Source: Dolomedes plantarius
Lineage: Eukaryota > Arthropoda > Arachnida > Araneae > Dolomedidae
NCBI GenBank assembly: GCA_907164885.2
Contig: OU015500.1
Coordinates: forward strand, 51,367,033 to 51,431,032
Reading direction: 5' to 3'
Length of the DNA: 64,000 bases
Below, piece after piece: positions 21,394-34,971 of this stretch. A model generated the notes under the pieces. That model was given only the letters and a program-made list of their open reading frames with translations, searched no databases and had not been told where the DNA came from. The translations under genes and the position numbers were made by a program. Each line of letters opens with the position of its first letter. Positions within the stretch are counted from its first letter, which is position 1.

Positions 21394-21879
21394 GGTACTC
21401 TAGTACTTATATATAAAGAGAGAGCGATTTTGTACGTGGAGGGTAATCTTCAGAACCACGGCACCTATTTGAAAAGTTCTTTCACTGTTTGAAAGGTATA
21501 TTATTCCAGATGGACATAGGCTATATATTATGTATATCTGATCAGTAGAAATAAAGTTAGGGGCTTAATCCTAACAATCTCAATTGTTACCGCTACTGTC
21601 CTCTACCGCTTTTTGTGCCGAAGTCTTCAACGATCCTTAACGTGGTTCTATCAAGGTGGGATTCTGTTCTGACGTTAGCGGTTCTAATCTGGCCGTTCTC
21701 CGGCAAGCCTTTTTCTTTTAAAAAATTAACCTTAATTATTAACTAACGTAATATTAATTTAAGGTATTATTAAGGCTATTTTTAAGGTAAAAATATATTT
21801 ACAATTTATTGGCTATCAACTAGATATTTATTGGTATAATATTTTGTTCAACCCGGACAAAGTCGGGACGGGCCACTAG

Positions 21880-22030
21880 TATGATATAAACAGATATTTA
21901 TTAATATAAACAAAATATGATATATATAAACTGTATATATCATAATATATTTGTTTATATCATATTATATATAAACTATATATAATATGATTTAAACAAA
22001 AATATGATATAAACAGATATTTATTAAAAA
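21880..22030. repeat. AT-rich palindromic cluster between 23-bp direct repeats
   Basis: atgatataaacagatattta occurs at about 21881 and 22004. Between them tatgatatatataaac, its inverse and similar blocks alternate. It starts right after the Helitron CTAG end. Confidence 0.65.
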
Positions 22031-22336
22031 GTTCTACTTGGTAAATAGGCGTTTTAAGAACAATTTTGACATTAATAAATATGAAATAACCCACTTCGGG
22101 ACCCACAAAACATATACATAAGGTATTTTTACATTAAGTATGCCTATAGAACTGACAATCGATTTTAAAATGGTGAAGGGATCTTTCATAAGTGGCATTT
22201 CGTGTAATGACTCGCAATGGCATTTCGTGGTATTATATGTAAATATGGTTAGGTAAATGATGGAGTTAAATTCATGAGCTACCGATAGTTTATTGCTGTT
22301 TTTGTTAATGTCCCGTGGCAGGAAGTATTCCAAACT
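22031..22336. other. no gene recognised
   Basis: A 99-codon minus-strand frame (22034-22333) is open but contains no motif I recognise. Confidence 0.35.
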
Positions 22337-23340
22337 AGGTCCATATAAGCTTTTGCGGGTTGAGGGGAGCGGCTCCTGTTTACTCCTGTTACCACAAGGT
22401 TGGGAGTCCGTCTCAGTTGAGTGTCACCTCAATTTTGACTAATCATCCCCAGGGGCGATACCTGAAGGGGGATCGTACTGTAGCGTAATGATAGTATGGG
22501 GTTATATTTCCCAAGACCTCACAGGAACACAGCGGCATGTTTCGGAATACCATTTTCCAGTTCCCATCGAACGAACACGTGTGCGGATTAAAAAAACGAT
22601 ACCAGCAAATCCCGCCATAATTTTTAGCCTGAAAGGTAAGCCCATGCATATCGGGTTCTCAAGCAAGCGTCTCCCACCATAGTCACAAAGCTGTCTTTCT
22701 TATCTATAGCTTCATGCGAGTTGACATCGGCGGGCCATAAAGATGGCTTAACTATTCATCGATACAAAGAACTGTCAGCAACAAAGCTGACGGCCGCCTC
22801 TCTGAAAACTGACGGATTATCGAGAAACTGGGAGAGTAGCCGACAAAGAAAACCCCACGAGATATAGTCAGAGTGTTGGAGAATTTGAGGGAGATGTTTC
22901 ATGTGACGCTCCCCGAGCGGACGTGATTTTTAAGTTCCTGATTGGGACTAGCTGGGTCCCGGAGCGTGCGCTGTAAAACCTGCACTTCAATTAACTAAAT
23001 ATGTTGTATCCTTTTAAAGTTAATATTTTTGTAAATAAATTACCTTGTTTAATTTTTGTTTTAAAATTGGCCTTATCATTATAATTAGGATTCTGTCTTT
23101 CTGGGTCATGAATTCAATAGTAGTAAATTTAAAAGAAGCCTCAGAGAATTGACTTAACAACCTATCGTGATGCCAGAGTACCCTCTCCCACCTTCTCTGA
23201 CCTTATAAAGAGACTCATTGGTCGAGGAACAAAACGTTCCCATATCAGGCCTAGACACAAAGGTATTTAACAGCGCTTGTCGGGATTCGAACTGAGAACT
23301 CTAGGCCGACGCACTACCACTAGGCTACCTCGGGACACCC
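22337..23340 (-). mobile_element. tRNA-derived SINE (family 1), split by an LTR-like insert
   Basis: The two parts are 22337-22478 and 23178-23340. The minus-strand head is clear: gaggtagcctagtggtag (A box) and agttcgaatcccg (B box). The body has the shared gtgtctaggcctgatatggg-like segment and gagggtactc. Joined in order they match the uninterrupted copy at 37045-37365. Confidence 0.75.
22479..23177. mobile_element. LTR-like insertion in the SINE
   Basis: The 699-bp insert starts TGTAGCGTAATG and is bracketed by GTAC at 22475-22478 and 23178-23181, a plausible 4-bp target duplication. It has an AATAAA-type signal near 23033. Its end (gatgccaga) is not the usual CA, so the right border or the type may be wrong. 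No coding content was recognised. Confidence 0.4.
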
Positions 23341-25949
23341 ATGACATACATATGTTCGAATGGTGTGAAAAAAAGGCGGTTTGTTGACTAAAAGATGGCA
23401 TCACCTTGGAAAATTTAAAGCTGCCCGGATTATACGTGGCCAGGCTCTACTCACCAGAACAATACTTCCGAGTCCTGGTTTAAATATACATATGCGATAT
23501 GAGTAACATGCTTTTATTTATGTATTCTTGAAACTGTGAGGATGCCAGAAACGGAACCAAAAATGTACCTCCACGAAATGTTAAATCGGCCAAAATATCA
23601 TTTTTAAGTAAAGCCATGCTTTATTAACGAGTTCAATAAATATGGCTCTGTTCACAGTTAATTTGTGAAATAATTTCGTGTTCTCTGAGTATACACGATG
23701 CCAACTGATAGTATAATATCACGGGATGTATCAGTTAAATTGTCTGATCCGATCATGTTCACTATTAATGTTTTCTATTGTCATGGCCAGTTCAAGCATT
23801 CTAGGAATTACGCTCATGTATTAATACAAAGTGAGCCAAAATCGTAAGGGATACACTAATTAACTGATCTCTATAGATGTGGTCTTTTCAGGTAATCAAT
23901 TTGGGTATTCTGTGAAGTACACAACGTTAATTAATTCTAAATATTAACCAAAATGACACGTCAAGCATTAATGACATGATTTGAATCCTGGCATAATTAT
24001 GATGTCTAATGATGGGATAGTTTGATATGGCCATTTCGGTTTGTCAGGTCTACCTTCGTCAGCAGCAAACCTTCATCTTTTTATGTTATATTTCTTCGCT
24101 CATAAACACTACGTATATTCTCTAAGTAACGTTATACTCTCTACCATCTGTCTTTTTTGTCAATTGAGGATGGTATTATGCTTAATAAAAGATTCCAAAT
24201 GTTGAAGCAGGATTAAGAAAAAAAAAACCTCTACCGTAGATCGGTTTTTGACAAAGTAACTTGTAAATTTGTATTAAAATAATTCTTTTTTCCAATGCTA
24301 CAGGCACCTATCCTCAGTACATTAGCAGCGATTTTTCTTGTGTACTTTTTAATTGGAGCACAATTTTTGAGGATAGCATTGCCCATGAAGCGATAGCTCA
24401 GGAATGCCTATGCCTTATCGCCTGTTCTCATTGAATCCAGAACGTTACGTAGCGTCAGCGTTAAAAATTTGGACTAGTCACAGAGCTCGATTCGTTGATC
24501 ACACGATGCGTCAAACCAATCGCAGGTCATGAAAACTATCTGGGGGCCAACTTAGTAACGTAAATCCAATGCTTCGGACCCAATTGTGAACAAGCCTTTA
24601 CACGGTATTCGTACCCTAGGTCATTGTTGACGCTTTCGGCAATAACTATCTTAAAATGTGGGAGGGGATTTGATGATTTTAGTTCTAAGAAACGGATAGA
24701 AAATAAGAAATACATAGGATCTTTTATATATAAATCTTAATTTATTAAAATAGTAAAATATATTTGAAGGTAAAATACTCACTTATCTTAATCGGCCATT
24801 TCTCACTTATCATCGTTAAAGGAAGCCGTCAATTATATAACGTTAACAATAATATTTTTATTTGGCCGAACATAAACTATCATTCTTCTAATAAACTATT
24901 TCTCTCTCCTTTATACTCACTCATAAATCAAATTCTTTGAAAATAGTTTCAAAGTTAAATTGAAAATTTCCATTATTCATGAAATTACTATTTCATTCGT
25001 ATTAGTAATTCAGTTTTGGAAGCAAAAAAAAATACAGAAAATCGAAAAGTAGTGATTGTCTATTATTAAGTTTTCGAATTTGAACAATGCTTGCATAAGG
25101 AAGTTCATGTGCATTATAATAGGAAATTAAGATTCTTTCAGGATATATATGTGATTTCAAATAATTAATATAAAAAGTCAACATTTGTTACTGTTCTCAT
25201 GCTAAAATATTCCGAAACAAAGTTAACTGTGAAACAAAAATTTCAAAATTTCTGAAGATATTTCTTGCTAAGAAGTCCCAATATTCAGACGCGAGTTTTG
25301 TTGGAAGAAACAATGTCAGTAAAACAGCTGTTTCCTTTCCGAAAAGTTCTTATTCAAGTGGAAAACTTCTAAGATACTTTCAGTAGCTATGTGTTTTAAA
25401 ACGTATAGTTCTAATATTTGTCAAAATATATTTGTAATTGATGTCGGATAAATCTCAGTGGCATGATAGTAGAAAATATATATCTTTGATAAAATATTCA
25501 AAACAATGATTTTAAGATAAAAGTGCATGTATCTGTATAAAAATTTTCTTGTCTAGACAAAATCCCATTCCATTACTCTAAGGAGCTATTTATTTTTATC
25601 GTCGAAAAATATTTAAAATATGATTTTTAATATAAATACAAAGGATATTCGTTTAATTAATATGTCTCTAGAGTTTAAATTTTAAGTTTTGAAATTTATA
25701 TCCGAAGTTGGATGTTTATGGATTTTCTTTTCAGAGAAACTTTTTTTTTTGTTTCATGAATCCATTCTATAATAAGTTTAATTAATTTTAATTTACGATT
25801 ACAAGTTCAGTGATCTGTCACAGCATTAAAAAAAACACTTGAATTTCTATATTTAGAACCCTCAAACAAAGAAATATTTGATTAACGAATCATGTGTCCT
25901 GAAATTCGTCAACATTTGCAAGGAAATTTGCATTTTTATTTTGCCTCGA
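23341..25949. other. long gene-free stretch
   Basis: No recognisable gene or element in about 2.6 kb. The segment 24340-24660 is less AT-rich than the rest and might be a decayed element. Confidence 0.4.
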
Positions 25950-26250
25950 ATTAATATATACAGAAGTGACAGAATAAACTGGGATAATTGGGTGTAGACA
26001 CCATGAGCTTTCTGAGGAAGTCTGTAGACAATCAACACCCTCCTCCTGAAGAGCGGTCCACAATTCTTTAACATTCCTAGATGGTGGATATCTTCTTTGA
26101 ACGGAACATTGTATTGTCTCTCAGATATATTGACATATGGTTGATAAGGGGATCATTTCATGTTCCAAAACTTCGATTGGTGTTCCTCACATCATAATTT
26201 GTTGTCTGTGGATGTGTGTGATGGCGCATTCCCTTGTCGGAGGACGCCCT
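25950..26250 (-). pseudogene. heavily decayed Tc1-like transposase C terminus
   Basis: On the minus strand, RQGNAPSHTSTDN (about 26200-26240) corresponds to the QQDNAPCHT block holding the second catalytic acid, which has mutated here (D to G). Further on, PPSRNVKELWTALQEEGVD (about 26010-26070) matches the common NL-ELWTAL block of Tc1 transposases. Between them several indels and stops destroy the frame, and the third catalytic acid is not recognisable. No TIRs are visible. This is one of the oldest transposase remnants in the window. Confidence 0.5.
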
Positions 26251-26271
26251 AACGTCCTAACCCATTAAGGG

Positions 26272-27685
26272 TCGATTTATACAGGCACGTAAAGGGAACG
26301 TAACGGGAACGAGCCGAGCCCGAGCGCCGAATGCATGTGTTTATACAGAGACGGGAGTAGAGAGTGGCGGGAACGTGTTTCATTAGTTGTGAAAGATTTG
26401 TAACGTCATGGCGTGGTATCATTTTTCAGTTAAAGATTTAGCCATTATCACACTTTTGTTAGAGGAAGAGGAGAGCCAGAGTCGTGCTTAGGGGTGGGCG
26501 AACTGGGCAACCGCCCAGGGCTGCCATTTTTATTTCTCATAGCAACAATTTTCTAAATGTTACAGGTTTTTTTAAGAAATCCCTCATTTTTCGCGGTTTC
26601 TATAATTCAACTTATAAAAATATATATGTTTCGATTTTTTGTAAAGAATCGCAGAAAGAATCTTAACTGACAAACTACCCTTTTGGTTCGAAAAATTTCT
26701 CGGTTAAAAAAACATGATTTATCTTCAATTCAGTTATAGTAAACCCTTGATTATCAATCCTTTTTTTCAATGTCAGTTTCTACTATCTGTCAGTAACTAC
26801 ATACAGTCATTTTAAGAATTATAAACCTTTTTGTCGGACTTTGTTCGTTTTCACGGAATAGTTGCAAACTGAGAAAAACGTGAACATATCCTTGTTAACG
26901 AATACTAATACCATTTGGTCAAACGTTTGGTCTATTCAAAGCAAAAAATAGACAAGACATTTATCCAGGGAGTGTAAGACAAATAAGTAAATGCGCTCCA
27001 AACCTGTTGGGAAGAAAGGCGTCTGAAGGCTGAAGGAGTGAGGTAAACAAAAAATGACTTTTACTTGTTCTCTCTATCATTATAAGGGATTTTTTTTACA
27101 AAGCAGGTACAATCAGAATGCTTTGATTACGGATTGTACGCCTGTCCTCCTTGACACTTATTTCTAATGAAAATGATATCTCATCATCTTTGGACTTTTC
27201 ACTTTTAATATATAATTTTGCTGCTCAGAAAGCAAGAAAAATTGCTTTATAACCAACAAATCCATACATGTAAGTATTTGCTTTTAACAATTTACACTTT
27301 CTAAATCGTTTAAATAATTTTTCCATTGTTTCATTATTCATACAAATTGATAAATTTTATATTTTAGTGGACCAATTGTAATTTCAAGTATAATTTTCTC
27401 CCATTGCCTTCCGTATCGTCATTTTGAACTTTGGATCCATGTATTTTGATGGCCAAATCGTACAAAACCTCTCACCAGCTCAATGAGTTTTTCATCATCC
27501 ATATCAAATATCAAACATAAATAACAGAATGTAAATTATATCTTGAATTGCCACTTTTTACCTTCTGCTATGAACGAGAGACGGCCGAGCAGTGAACGAC
27601 TTCCGGTTCCGAATCGTTGGCGCCTATTCTCGGCCGGGAATCGGCCGAGAATCGGACGTGTCACGGTGCAGTATAAACAGTTCCA
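26272..27685. mobile_element. probable PIF/Harbinger remnant
   Basis: The left end reads gggtcgatttatacaggcac after ttaa. The reversed right end reads ggaactgtttatactgcacc before ttg. Both subterminal zones are GC-richer and share gaacg and gccgag motifs. Inside is the start of a HARBI1-like protein (26408-26490). The interior from about 26490 to 27560 is AT-rich and probably foreign or decayed. A TWA-type target fits but is not exact. Confidence 0.45.
26408..26490 (+). pseudogene. N-terminal fragment of a HARBI1-like transposase
   Basis: An ATG at 26408 opens MAWYHFSVKDLAIITLLLEE, then EEESQSRA, before the sequence changes at about 26490 to gggtgggcgaactgggcaac, which does not continue the protein. 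An initial helix followed by an acidic L-L-E-E-E-E block is typical of the N terminus of insect and arachnid HARBI1/PIF transposases. The nuclease domain is missing. The frame stays open through the junction for a short way only. It lies 136 bp inside the left end of the element, as expected for a transposase start. Confidence 0.45.
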
Positions 27686-27779
27686 TTGAAAAACAGGGAG
27701 GAAATGATTACGACGACTCGTCGCGCGCTCGGATCGTTCCCGTTTTTGACATACCGGTTTTGATTTATCGTTCCCTTTA

Positions 27780-28170
27780 CTGACATGCTGGATTCATTAA
27801 TTTTTGGCGTTTTGATCACAAGCAGACCTTTCCATCTGCCTGAAGCAGTTGTAACCCGTTCGACTAGGATGCTCGTTTCAAGTCTTCCGGTGTTTCTGAG
27901 CCCATACGGTGTGGCAGAAGTCTGTGTCAGAGGTAAGCAATGGCACTCGAGTTTGGCGTCAACCATTAAAGTCCATATCGTGCAATGAACATTGAAAAAT
28001 ATTCACCTTGATGTTAGTAAAAGCCCCAGCATTGAATTGCGACATTACTTGCGGCAATGCTGCAATCCTTTCTCTTGAAATGATTCTTGACTGATGGCGC
28101 CAGTCCTGATCATCTAGAATGTTTCTACGATCACACTGTTGCCATAGGTTCGAGGATTTGTCGGAATTCT
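27780..28170 (-). pseudogene. decayed Tc1-like transposase N-terminal and middle fragment
   Basis: On the minus strand the order is RISRERIAALPQ-type helix residues (about 28060-28090), SLHDMD (about 27990), then RVPLLT and HTVWAQKHR in shifting frames (about 27900-27960). This follows the linker of Tc1 transposases, where an R-x-P-L-L-T block precedes W-A-x-x-H-R. Several frame changes and stops are present and no catalytic acid can be placed. It adjoins the Harbinger right end and may be an older target of it. The assignment rests on short blocks only. Confidence 0.45.
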
Positions 28171-28603
28171 TCAGTTCAAAGTACGCCCTTGAAAAGGTCG
28201 ATCGTAAAAATATAAGATTCGCCTGTATCTCCGAAATGCCGTGACCTATCTCATTAGTACCTTCTATCGTACCTCGCTGAAATTAACTTAAAACATGATC
28301 ACCAGACATGTTCACTGCGCAGTTAGCTACCACAGAAGTATGTCTGTCTATAAATGCTACTTGAATGTGTGTTGTTACGTACTTCGAATAGATCACCCAA
28401 TTATCCCAATTATTCTGGCATTTAAGTGTGTAATGGTCAATTTTCTATTCTGAAACATTTAGTATAGTGAGAAAGGATTACTGTTTATGTGAATTATTAC
28501 AAATGAAAGGTTCTTGTATTTACAAATATATAAATATTTATAATTTTTTTTCATAATTACCTTTGCATTTCAGAATATTCATAGATTTTATATCAAGCAA
28601 ATA
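28171..28603. other. no gene recognised
   Basis: Mixed sequence with no supported feature. Confidence 0.4.
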
Positions 28604-30012
28604 CACTGCTGGCCACTGTAAATGCAACACCCTGAAGGAAACATGCAAATAACATGAAATTTACAACATGCATTAGCGGAGGTGAGATATGCAAATGATT
28701 AGAATTTCAGCGCAGACGCACATCACGCGCGCCTGTGGCGCCACTTCAAAGCGCTATTTAAGGCTTGGAGATTTCGACGATTTCAAGTTCGGCAATTGTG
28801 TTTTTCTTGTGGTTTTTTCAAAAAAACGATCAATTATGCATCGTCGAAAACAGCGATCGTCTTTTGATCAAGTATCCGAGTTCGACAGAGGAAGGATAGT
28901 GGCCTACCGAGATTGTGGATTATCTTTCAGGGAAATCGGTAGTCGTGTTGGACGAAACCAAACAACTGTAATGCGGATATGTGATCGTTGGATGCAGGAG
29001 GGTACGACGGACCGGCGTGTTCAATCGCATCCACCTCAGCGCACCACTTCACGTGATGAGAGGCAAATTGTGCGCATGGCAGTGACGGATCGCTCAGTCA
29101 CATCACGAACCATAGCACAGCACATGCAGTCTGTAACGCATCATCCAGTGTCTGCGCGTACCATTCGACGCCGTTTACAGCAAAGTGGTCTGTCCGCAAG
29201 ACGTCCATTGCTTTGTCTACCCTTGACGCAGAACCACAGACGTCTCCGCCGCCAATGGTGCGATGACAGAAGGATGTAGACGGCGGAATGGAATGAAATT
29301 GTCTTTACTGACGAGTCACGCTTCTGTCTGCAACACCACGATGGTCGCATTCGAGTCTGGAGACACCGTGAAGAGAGGATGTTGAATAGCTGCGTTATGC
29401 ACCGCCACACTGGTCCTGCACCGGGTATTATGGTATGGGGCGGTATTGGATATCACTCTCGCACACCTCTAGTACGCATTGCCGGTACTTTAAACAGCCA
29501 GCGCTACATCTCCGAGGTGTTGGAGCCAGTTGTCCTTCCTTACCTTCAGGGATTGCCCACAGCCATATTTCAACAGGATAATGCGCGACCACACGTGGCA
29601 CGCATTGTCCAACGGTTCTTCGTCAATCGCCAGATTGAATTGCTTCCCTGGCCTCCTCGCTCTCCGGATCTTTCACCGATAGAAAACATGTGGTCCATGG
29701 TTGCTCTACGATTGACCCAGATTCAATCCCCAGCTGCCACAGCAGATCAACTTTGGCAACGTGTGGAAGCTGCTTGGTCTGCTGTACCCCAAGAACTCAT
29801 CCAAAGTCTCTTTGAATAAATGCCGAGGCGTGTGGCAGCGGTGATCTCCAACAATGGCGGCTACTTTGGCTACTGATTTTGGCAGGAACCACACTTCACA
29901 GAAGTCTATAAATTTAATCATTTGATACTTGGTCAACATGTTATCTACAAAATAAATTTTGTTGTGATATCTCTTGTCTTTCTTGGTGTTGCAATTTGGG
30001 TGGCCAGCAGTG
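28604..30012 (+). mobile_element. near-complete Tc1-like (DD34E) element
   Basis: It starts cactgctggccactgtaaat and its reversed right end is cactgctggccacccaaatt, both followed inward by gcaacacc. TA flanks both sides (28602-28603 and 30013-30014). The length is 1409 bp, usual for Tc1 elements. It contains one transposase gene with two stops and no frameshift. Confidence 0.9.
28836..29876 (+). pseudogene. Tc1-like DD34E transposase with two stop codons
   Basis: From the ATG at 28836 the frame spans about 346 codons in one phase to the TGA at 29874-29876. Residues about 30-52 (SFREIGSRVGRN, then TVMRICDRW) form the first helix-turn-helix, and RTIRRRL near residue 108 belongs to the second. 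The catalytic triad is intact: D at about 159 (FTDESRF), D at about 248 (FQQDNARPH) and E at about 283 (SPDLSPIENMW), with 34 residues between the last two. A TAG at 29277-29279 replaces a codon, probably W, just before the first D. A TAA at 29817-29819 lies before MPRRVAAVI at the C terminus. The ATG at 28689 is in frame, but 28836 fits the family start. The element is recently inactivated. Confidence 0.88.
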
Positions 30013-30014
30013 TA

Positions 30015-31014
30015 TATAGAATTTATCAAGTAGGGAATATCGGAAACTAGTTCAGTGATTAAATTTTTCTTTCTTTTAAGTAGTTTCTTTGTTTGTTTTT
30101 TAACAATTTACAGGAAAAGTGCGTCATAAATTTATTAGTTTATGCAAGTATGTGCGTAATATTATTTTTGATCACTGTTGTTCCGTTGGTCGAAAACTAA
30201 ATTTCAGACCAACGAAGGGAATTTAGTTGGACAGTGTAATGTTTCATAAGAGTATGAAGTAATTAAGTTAATTTTTTCGACCTTTTTTATGTTAATTCAT
30301 TGAAATTTAATTTTCTTATTTTTTAACATAATGTTTGCTGTTAAGTTAATACATATTAGACACATTTTTTTAGAAACGAAAAAAAATCAGAGGAATTTAA
30401 TATGGTCTTAAATTTATCTTATACAGACACAGTCAAGAAATATGAAAAAAAAACTTTTAAACGCACCCCAGTAACATTTTTCACAGGATTGTACACTATT
30501 TGCTTTAATGTGTCCAAGAAGAAATACAGTTTTATTCATTAAAGGATATGTTGTATTCATTGTCTCATACAATAATACAAAGAACTTCTTTGTCCCATTT
30601 TTAAAGATAGCGATTAAAAATGATCATTGTTTATCACAAAAGAACTGTGTTGCAACAAAGTGTAGGTTTTGTTTTTGAATAATTAGTTGTAATAGTGGCA
30701 AAATAACAAATATGGTGAAGGGCTTATCTTTACGCGTAATAGAATCTTCTTAGTTTGAATTTCTATTCCGAATACATTCATTTTTTATGAAGTTATCCGA
30801 ATAAAAGTACAAACTATTCTGTAGCGTTCATATCTTTTTAGAAAACTCCATTCAAATGAGATATAGAACTAAATGAGTTTTCCAAACATCAGAAGTTTGG
30901 GGGAAGAAAGTAATTTATTGCCGACTGGAACGGGGAGTATTTTTTCTCAAACAATGAATTTACTTCTAAATGGGATAAAATTCTTTATTTTTTCAACTCT
31001 ATAGTCAAACAAAA
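30015..31014. other. no gene recognised
   Basis: AT-rich sequence without a supported feature. Confidence 0.4.
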
Positions 31015-31065
31015 TGTTAGAAATACAATACATTACACGAACACGCATATATCTCTCCCTCTCTC

Positions 31066-33254
<2,189 letters not shown>

Positions 33255-33509
33255 GGTTCATTGAAGACTGCAAGACGTAGAGATGCATCTCCTGTTTAGC
33301 TTACGGCTATAGGACAGATTCAATTATTTCGTCCGGTGTAACCCCAATTTTCATCGAGCACCTCCAGGAGCGACATCCAGGGGAATCGTACTCTTCTCCT
33401 ACCCCAACAAACCACACGGAGAAAAATTTCAGGCTGCATATTTAACATTCCAATAATCGGCTTAGACAAGAGAGTATTCAGTGGCGATTCTTGGAATTCG
33501 AACCGAACA
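33255..33509 (-). mobile_element. truncated SINE (family 1)
   Basis: The inverted body is recognisable from ggagcgacatccaggggaat to cggcttagacaagagagtat, and it ends in gaattcgaacc, the reversed B-box region. The tRNA A-box part is missing; a TATG/TA tract follows instead. Confidence 0.55.
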
Positions 33510-33522
33510 CATTACACTCACA

Positions 33523-33550
33523 CATGTATGTATGTATGAATTTATGTATG

Positions 33551-33633
<83 letters not shown>
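33523..33633. repeat. (TATG)n then (TA)n microsatellite
   Basis: gtatgtatgtatg-type repeats (33523-33555) pass into about 78 bp of TA, which ends exactly at the LTR start. Confidence 0.9.
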
Positions 33634-33636
<3 letters not shown>

Positions 33637-34299
33637 GACATCGGCAGCCCCTTTTCTTTACAAGAAATGGACTTGATTATTTACCCCAAATGTGCTCTCC
33701 CAAGTACTAGAGGGAGCGTTGATAGGATGGACAAACTAATGACTTTTTCCGTTCCAGAGAGCATCTGTTGCAGATATACCTGGTCTGGCGTCGACTGCCC
33801 TGTAATTTGGGGACAGATGTGATCGATGACCGACAGTAGGGGAACCTCTCCCGGACAATGGAGGCGTGCTGATGGTCGCTTAATTGACACCTTGACGTCC
33901 GAACGGCACGAGCGGAAATGACCCAACGTTTCCGGAAGTAAGGAACAGTAAAGAATTCTCTGCAATATTCCAGGCTCTCGAGCGGAGATGATAAAAGGCT
34001 GGCTGCCATTTGTCTCGAGGGGACTTTCTACGCTAACCTGCTGAAGGGAGGTCGGAAGTGTGAAGGCTGAGGCCGATTTTATTTTCTTGAGAGATTGCAC
34101 GGGTTTGCTCTGGTTGGAAACAGAGACCGTGGATAATATAACTTTTGGCTTGTGTTAGCCATGAAGTGGATGTATTGAATATAATCTTGTAAATATCAAG
34201 GATTAATAAAACCTTCTTTGTACATATTGCAAGCAAATCTCCGTTTCGAATTATTATGTTTCGTGTTTTAACTTGTTTTATCAAGTCTTTAAGTCGCTA
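33634..34299 (+). mobile_element. solo LTR-like element between TA tracts
   Basis: It starts TGTGACATCGGCAGCCCC, is markedly GC-richer than its flanks, has a gataaaagg TATA-like box near 33988 and an AATAAA signal near 34206. After 34299 comes TGGGCCACGTCCTGA, which looks like a primer-binding site. The internal region is gone and TA repeats start at 34316. The ORFs inside (for example 33681-34100 minus) show no recognised domain. Confidence 0.55.
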
Positions 34300-34313
34300 T
34301 GGGCCACGTCCTG

Positions 34314-34314
<1 letters not shown>

Positions 34315-34368
<54 letters not shown>
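34315..34368. repeat. (TA)n microsatellite
   Basis: About 53 bp of TA repeat directly after the LTR and PBS-like sequence. Confidence 0.9.
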
Positions 34369-34369
<1 letters not shown>

Positions 34370-34371
<2 letters not shown>

Positions 34372-34970
34372 AGTAGCAAATTGCCGGAAAAAAATTCGAT
34401 ATATAGAAATTTCGATATATAGTATTGATCTTAGTTTTATCATAATTCTCCAAAAACATTAAAATTAAAGCTAATTTTCGTATACGAAACTCTATTACAA
34501 ATTTATATGCGAATTACATTAAATGAAAGTGAATAACTAAAAAAATGAATTAATATGAAAGATTTATTGAGTTCTACATACCTTTAAAAAAAACAATAAT
34601 CCAAACAGTGGTTACAGTGATCACAGTTACATCCTTTAAAAAGAACTACGAATACCTTGCTGAACAGCCAGTTTTGTGGAAAGTTCATCAAAGAAACTTT
34701 CGCATTTATTCAGTCCACTAAAAATTTCATCAGGGACATTTTCCGCGAATTGAAGTCCACGACTTATTGTTTCAAACTCCAAAAATTGGGAGATTTTATT
34801 CTAAAGTGGAATAAAATCTCCCAATATGTCTTGAAAAAAAATTTTGATATATAGAGATTTTTTCGATAAATAGAAACAGTTTTTCTATGTAATGAACATG
34901 GAGATTTGCTAAGAGTTCCATATATAGAAAATTTCGATATGGGGAAGTTCGATATATGGAGGTTCGACTG
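34370..34970 (-). mobile_element. pogo/Tigger-like element remnant
   Basis: On the minus strand the right end reads acagtcgaacctccatatat then cgaacttccccatatcgaaa, a run of cgaa/tatat subterminal repeats typical of Tigger elements. The left end (34372-34425) has attcgatatatagaaatttc in the opposite sense. The middle has no intact transposase. A perfect 17-bp hairpin lies inside (34785-34825). Confidence 0.5.
34785..34825. repeat. perfect 17-bp hairpin with 7-nt loop
   Basis: attgggagattttattc is followed by taaagtg and then gaataaaatctcccaat. The arms match perfectly. Confidence 0.9.
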
Positions 34971-34971
34971 T

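Larger units (their letters stand above)
19098..21879 (+). mobile_element. Helitron cluster with repeated 5' ends
   Basis: The 5' terminal type TCTATACTTATATATAAAGA followed by gcgattttgtacgtggaggg occurs near 19198, 20123 and 20268, with degenerate forms near 19100, 19451, 19980 and 21399. Two 3' ends with a hairpin and CTAG end at 19983 and 21879. A second block, gttaccgctactgtcctcta to gcgtggtgctatc, occurs four times (ending near 19190, 19452, 20520 and 21652). TC at one end and hairpin-CTAG at the other are Helitron hallmarks. No Rep/helicase gene is present, so all are non-autonomous. Confidence 0.75.

Noticed and set aside
23280..23340. tRNA gene candidate
   Set aside because: A and B boxes are present but no complete cloverleaf can be drawn, and it is joined to a SINE body shared with other copies. 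The other tRNA-like heads (40684, 41255, 41733, 59414) are rejected as genes for the same reason.
24340..24660. Less AT-rich island as a host exon or regulatory element
   Set aside because: No open frame with splice sites and no recognised motif was found; base composition alone is insufficient.
26484..26522. hAT-like end (ggggtgggcgaactgggcaa)
   Set aside because: The sequence resembles the start of some hAT elements but no matching inverted end or 8-bp duplication was found.
29141..29410. Minus-strand ORF opposite the Tc1 transposase
   Set aside because: It is the shadow of the 28836-29876 reading frame. The same holds for 48784-49158, 45584-45853 and 63520-63732.
33681..34100. 139-codon minus-strand ORF
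   Set aside because: It lies entirely inside the GC-richer solo LTR, on the opposite strand, and shows no domain. An open frame by composition is likely.
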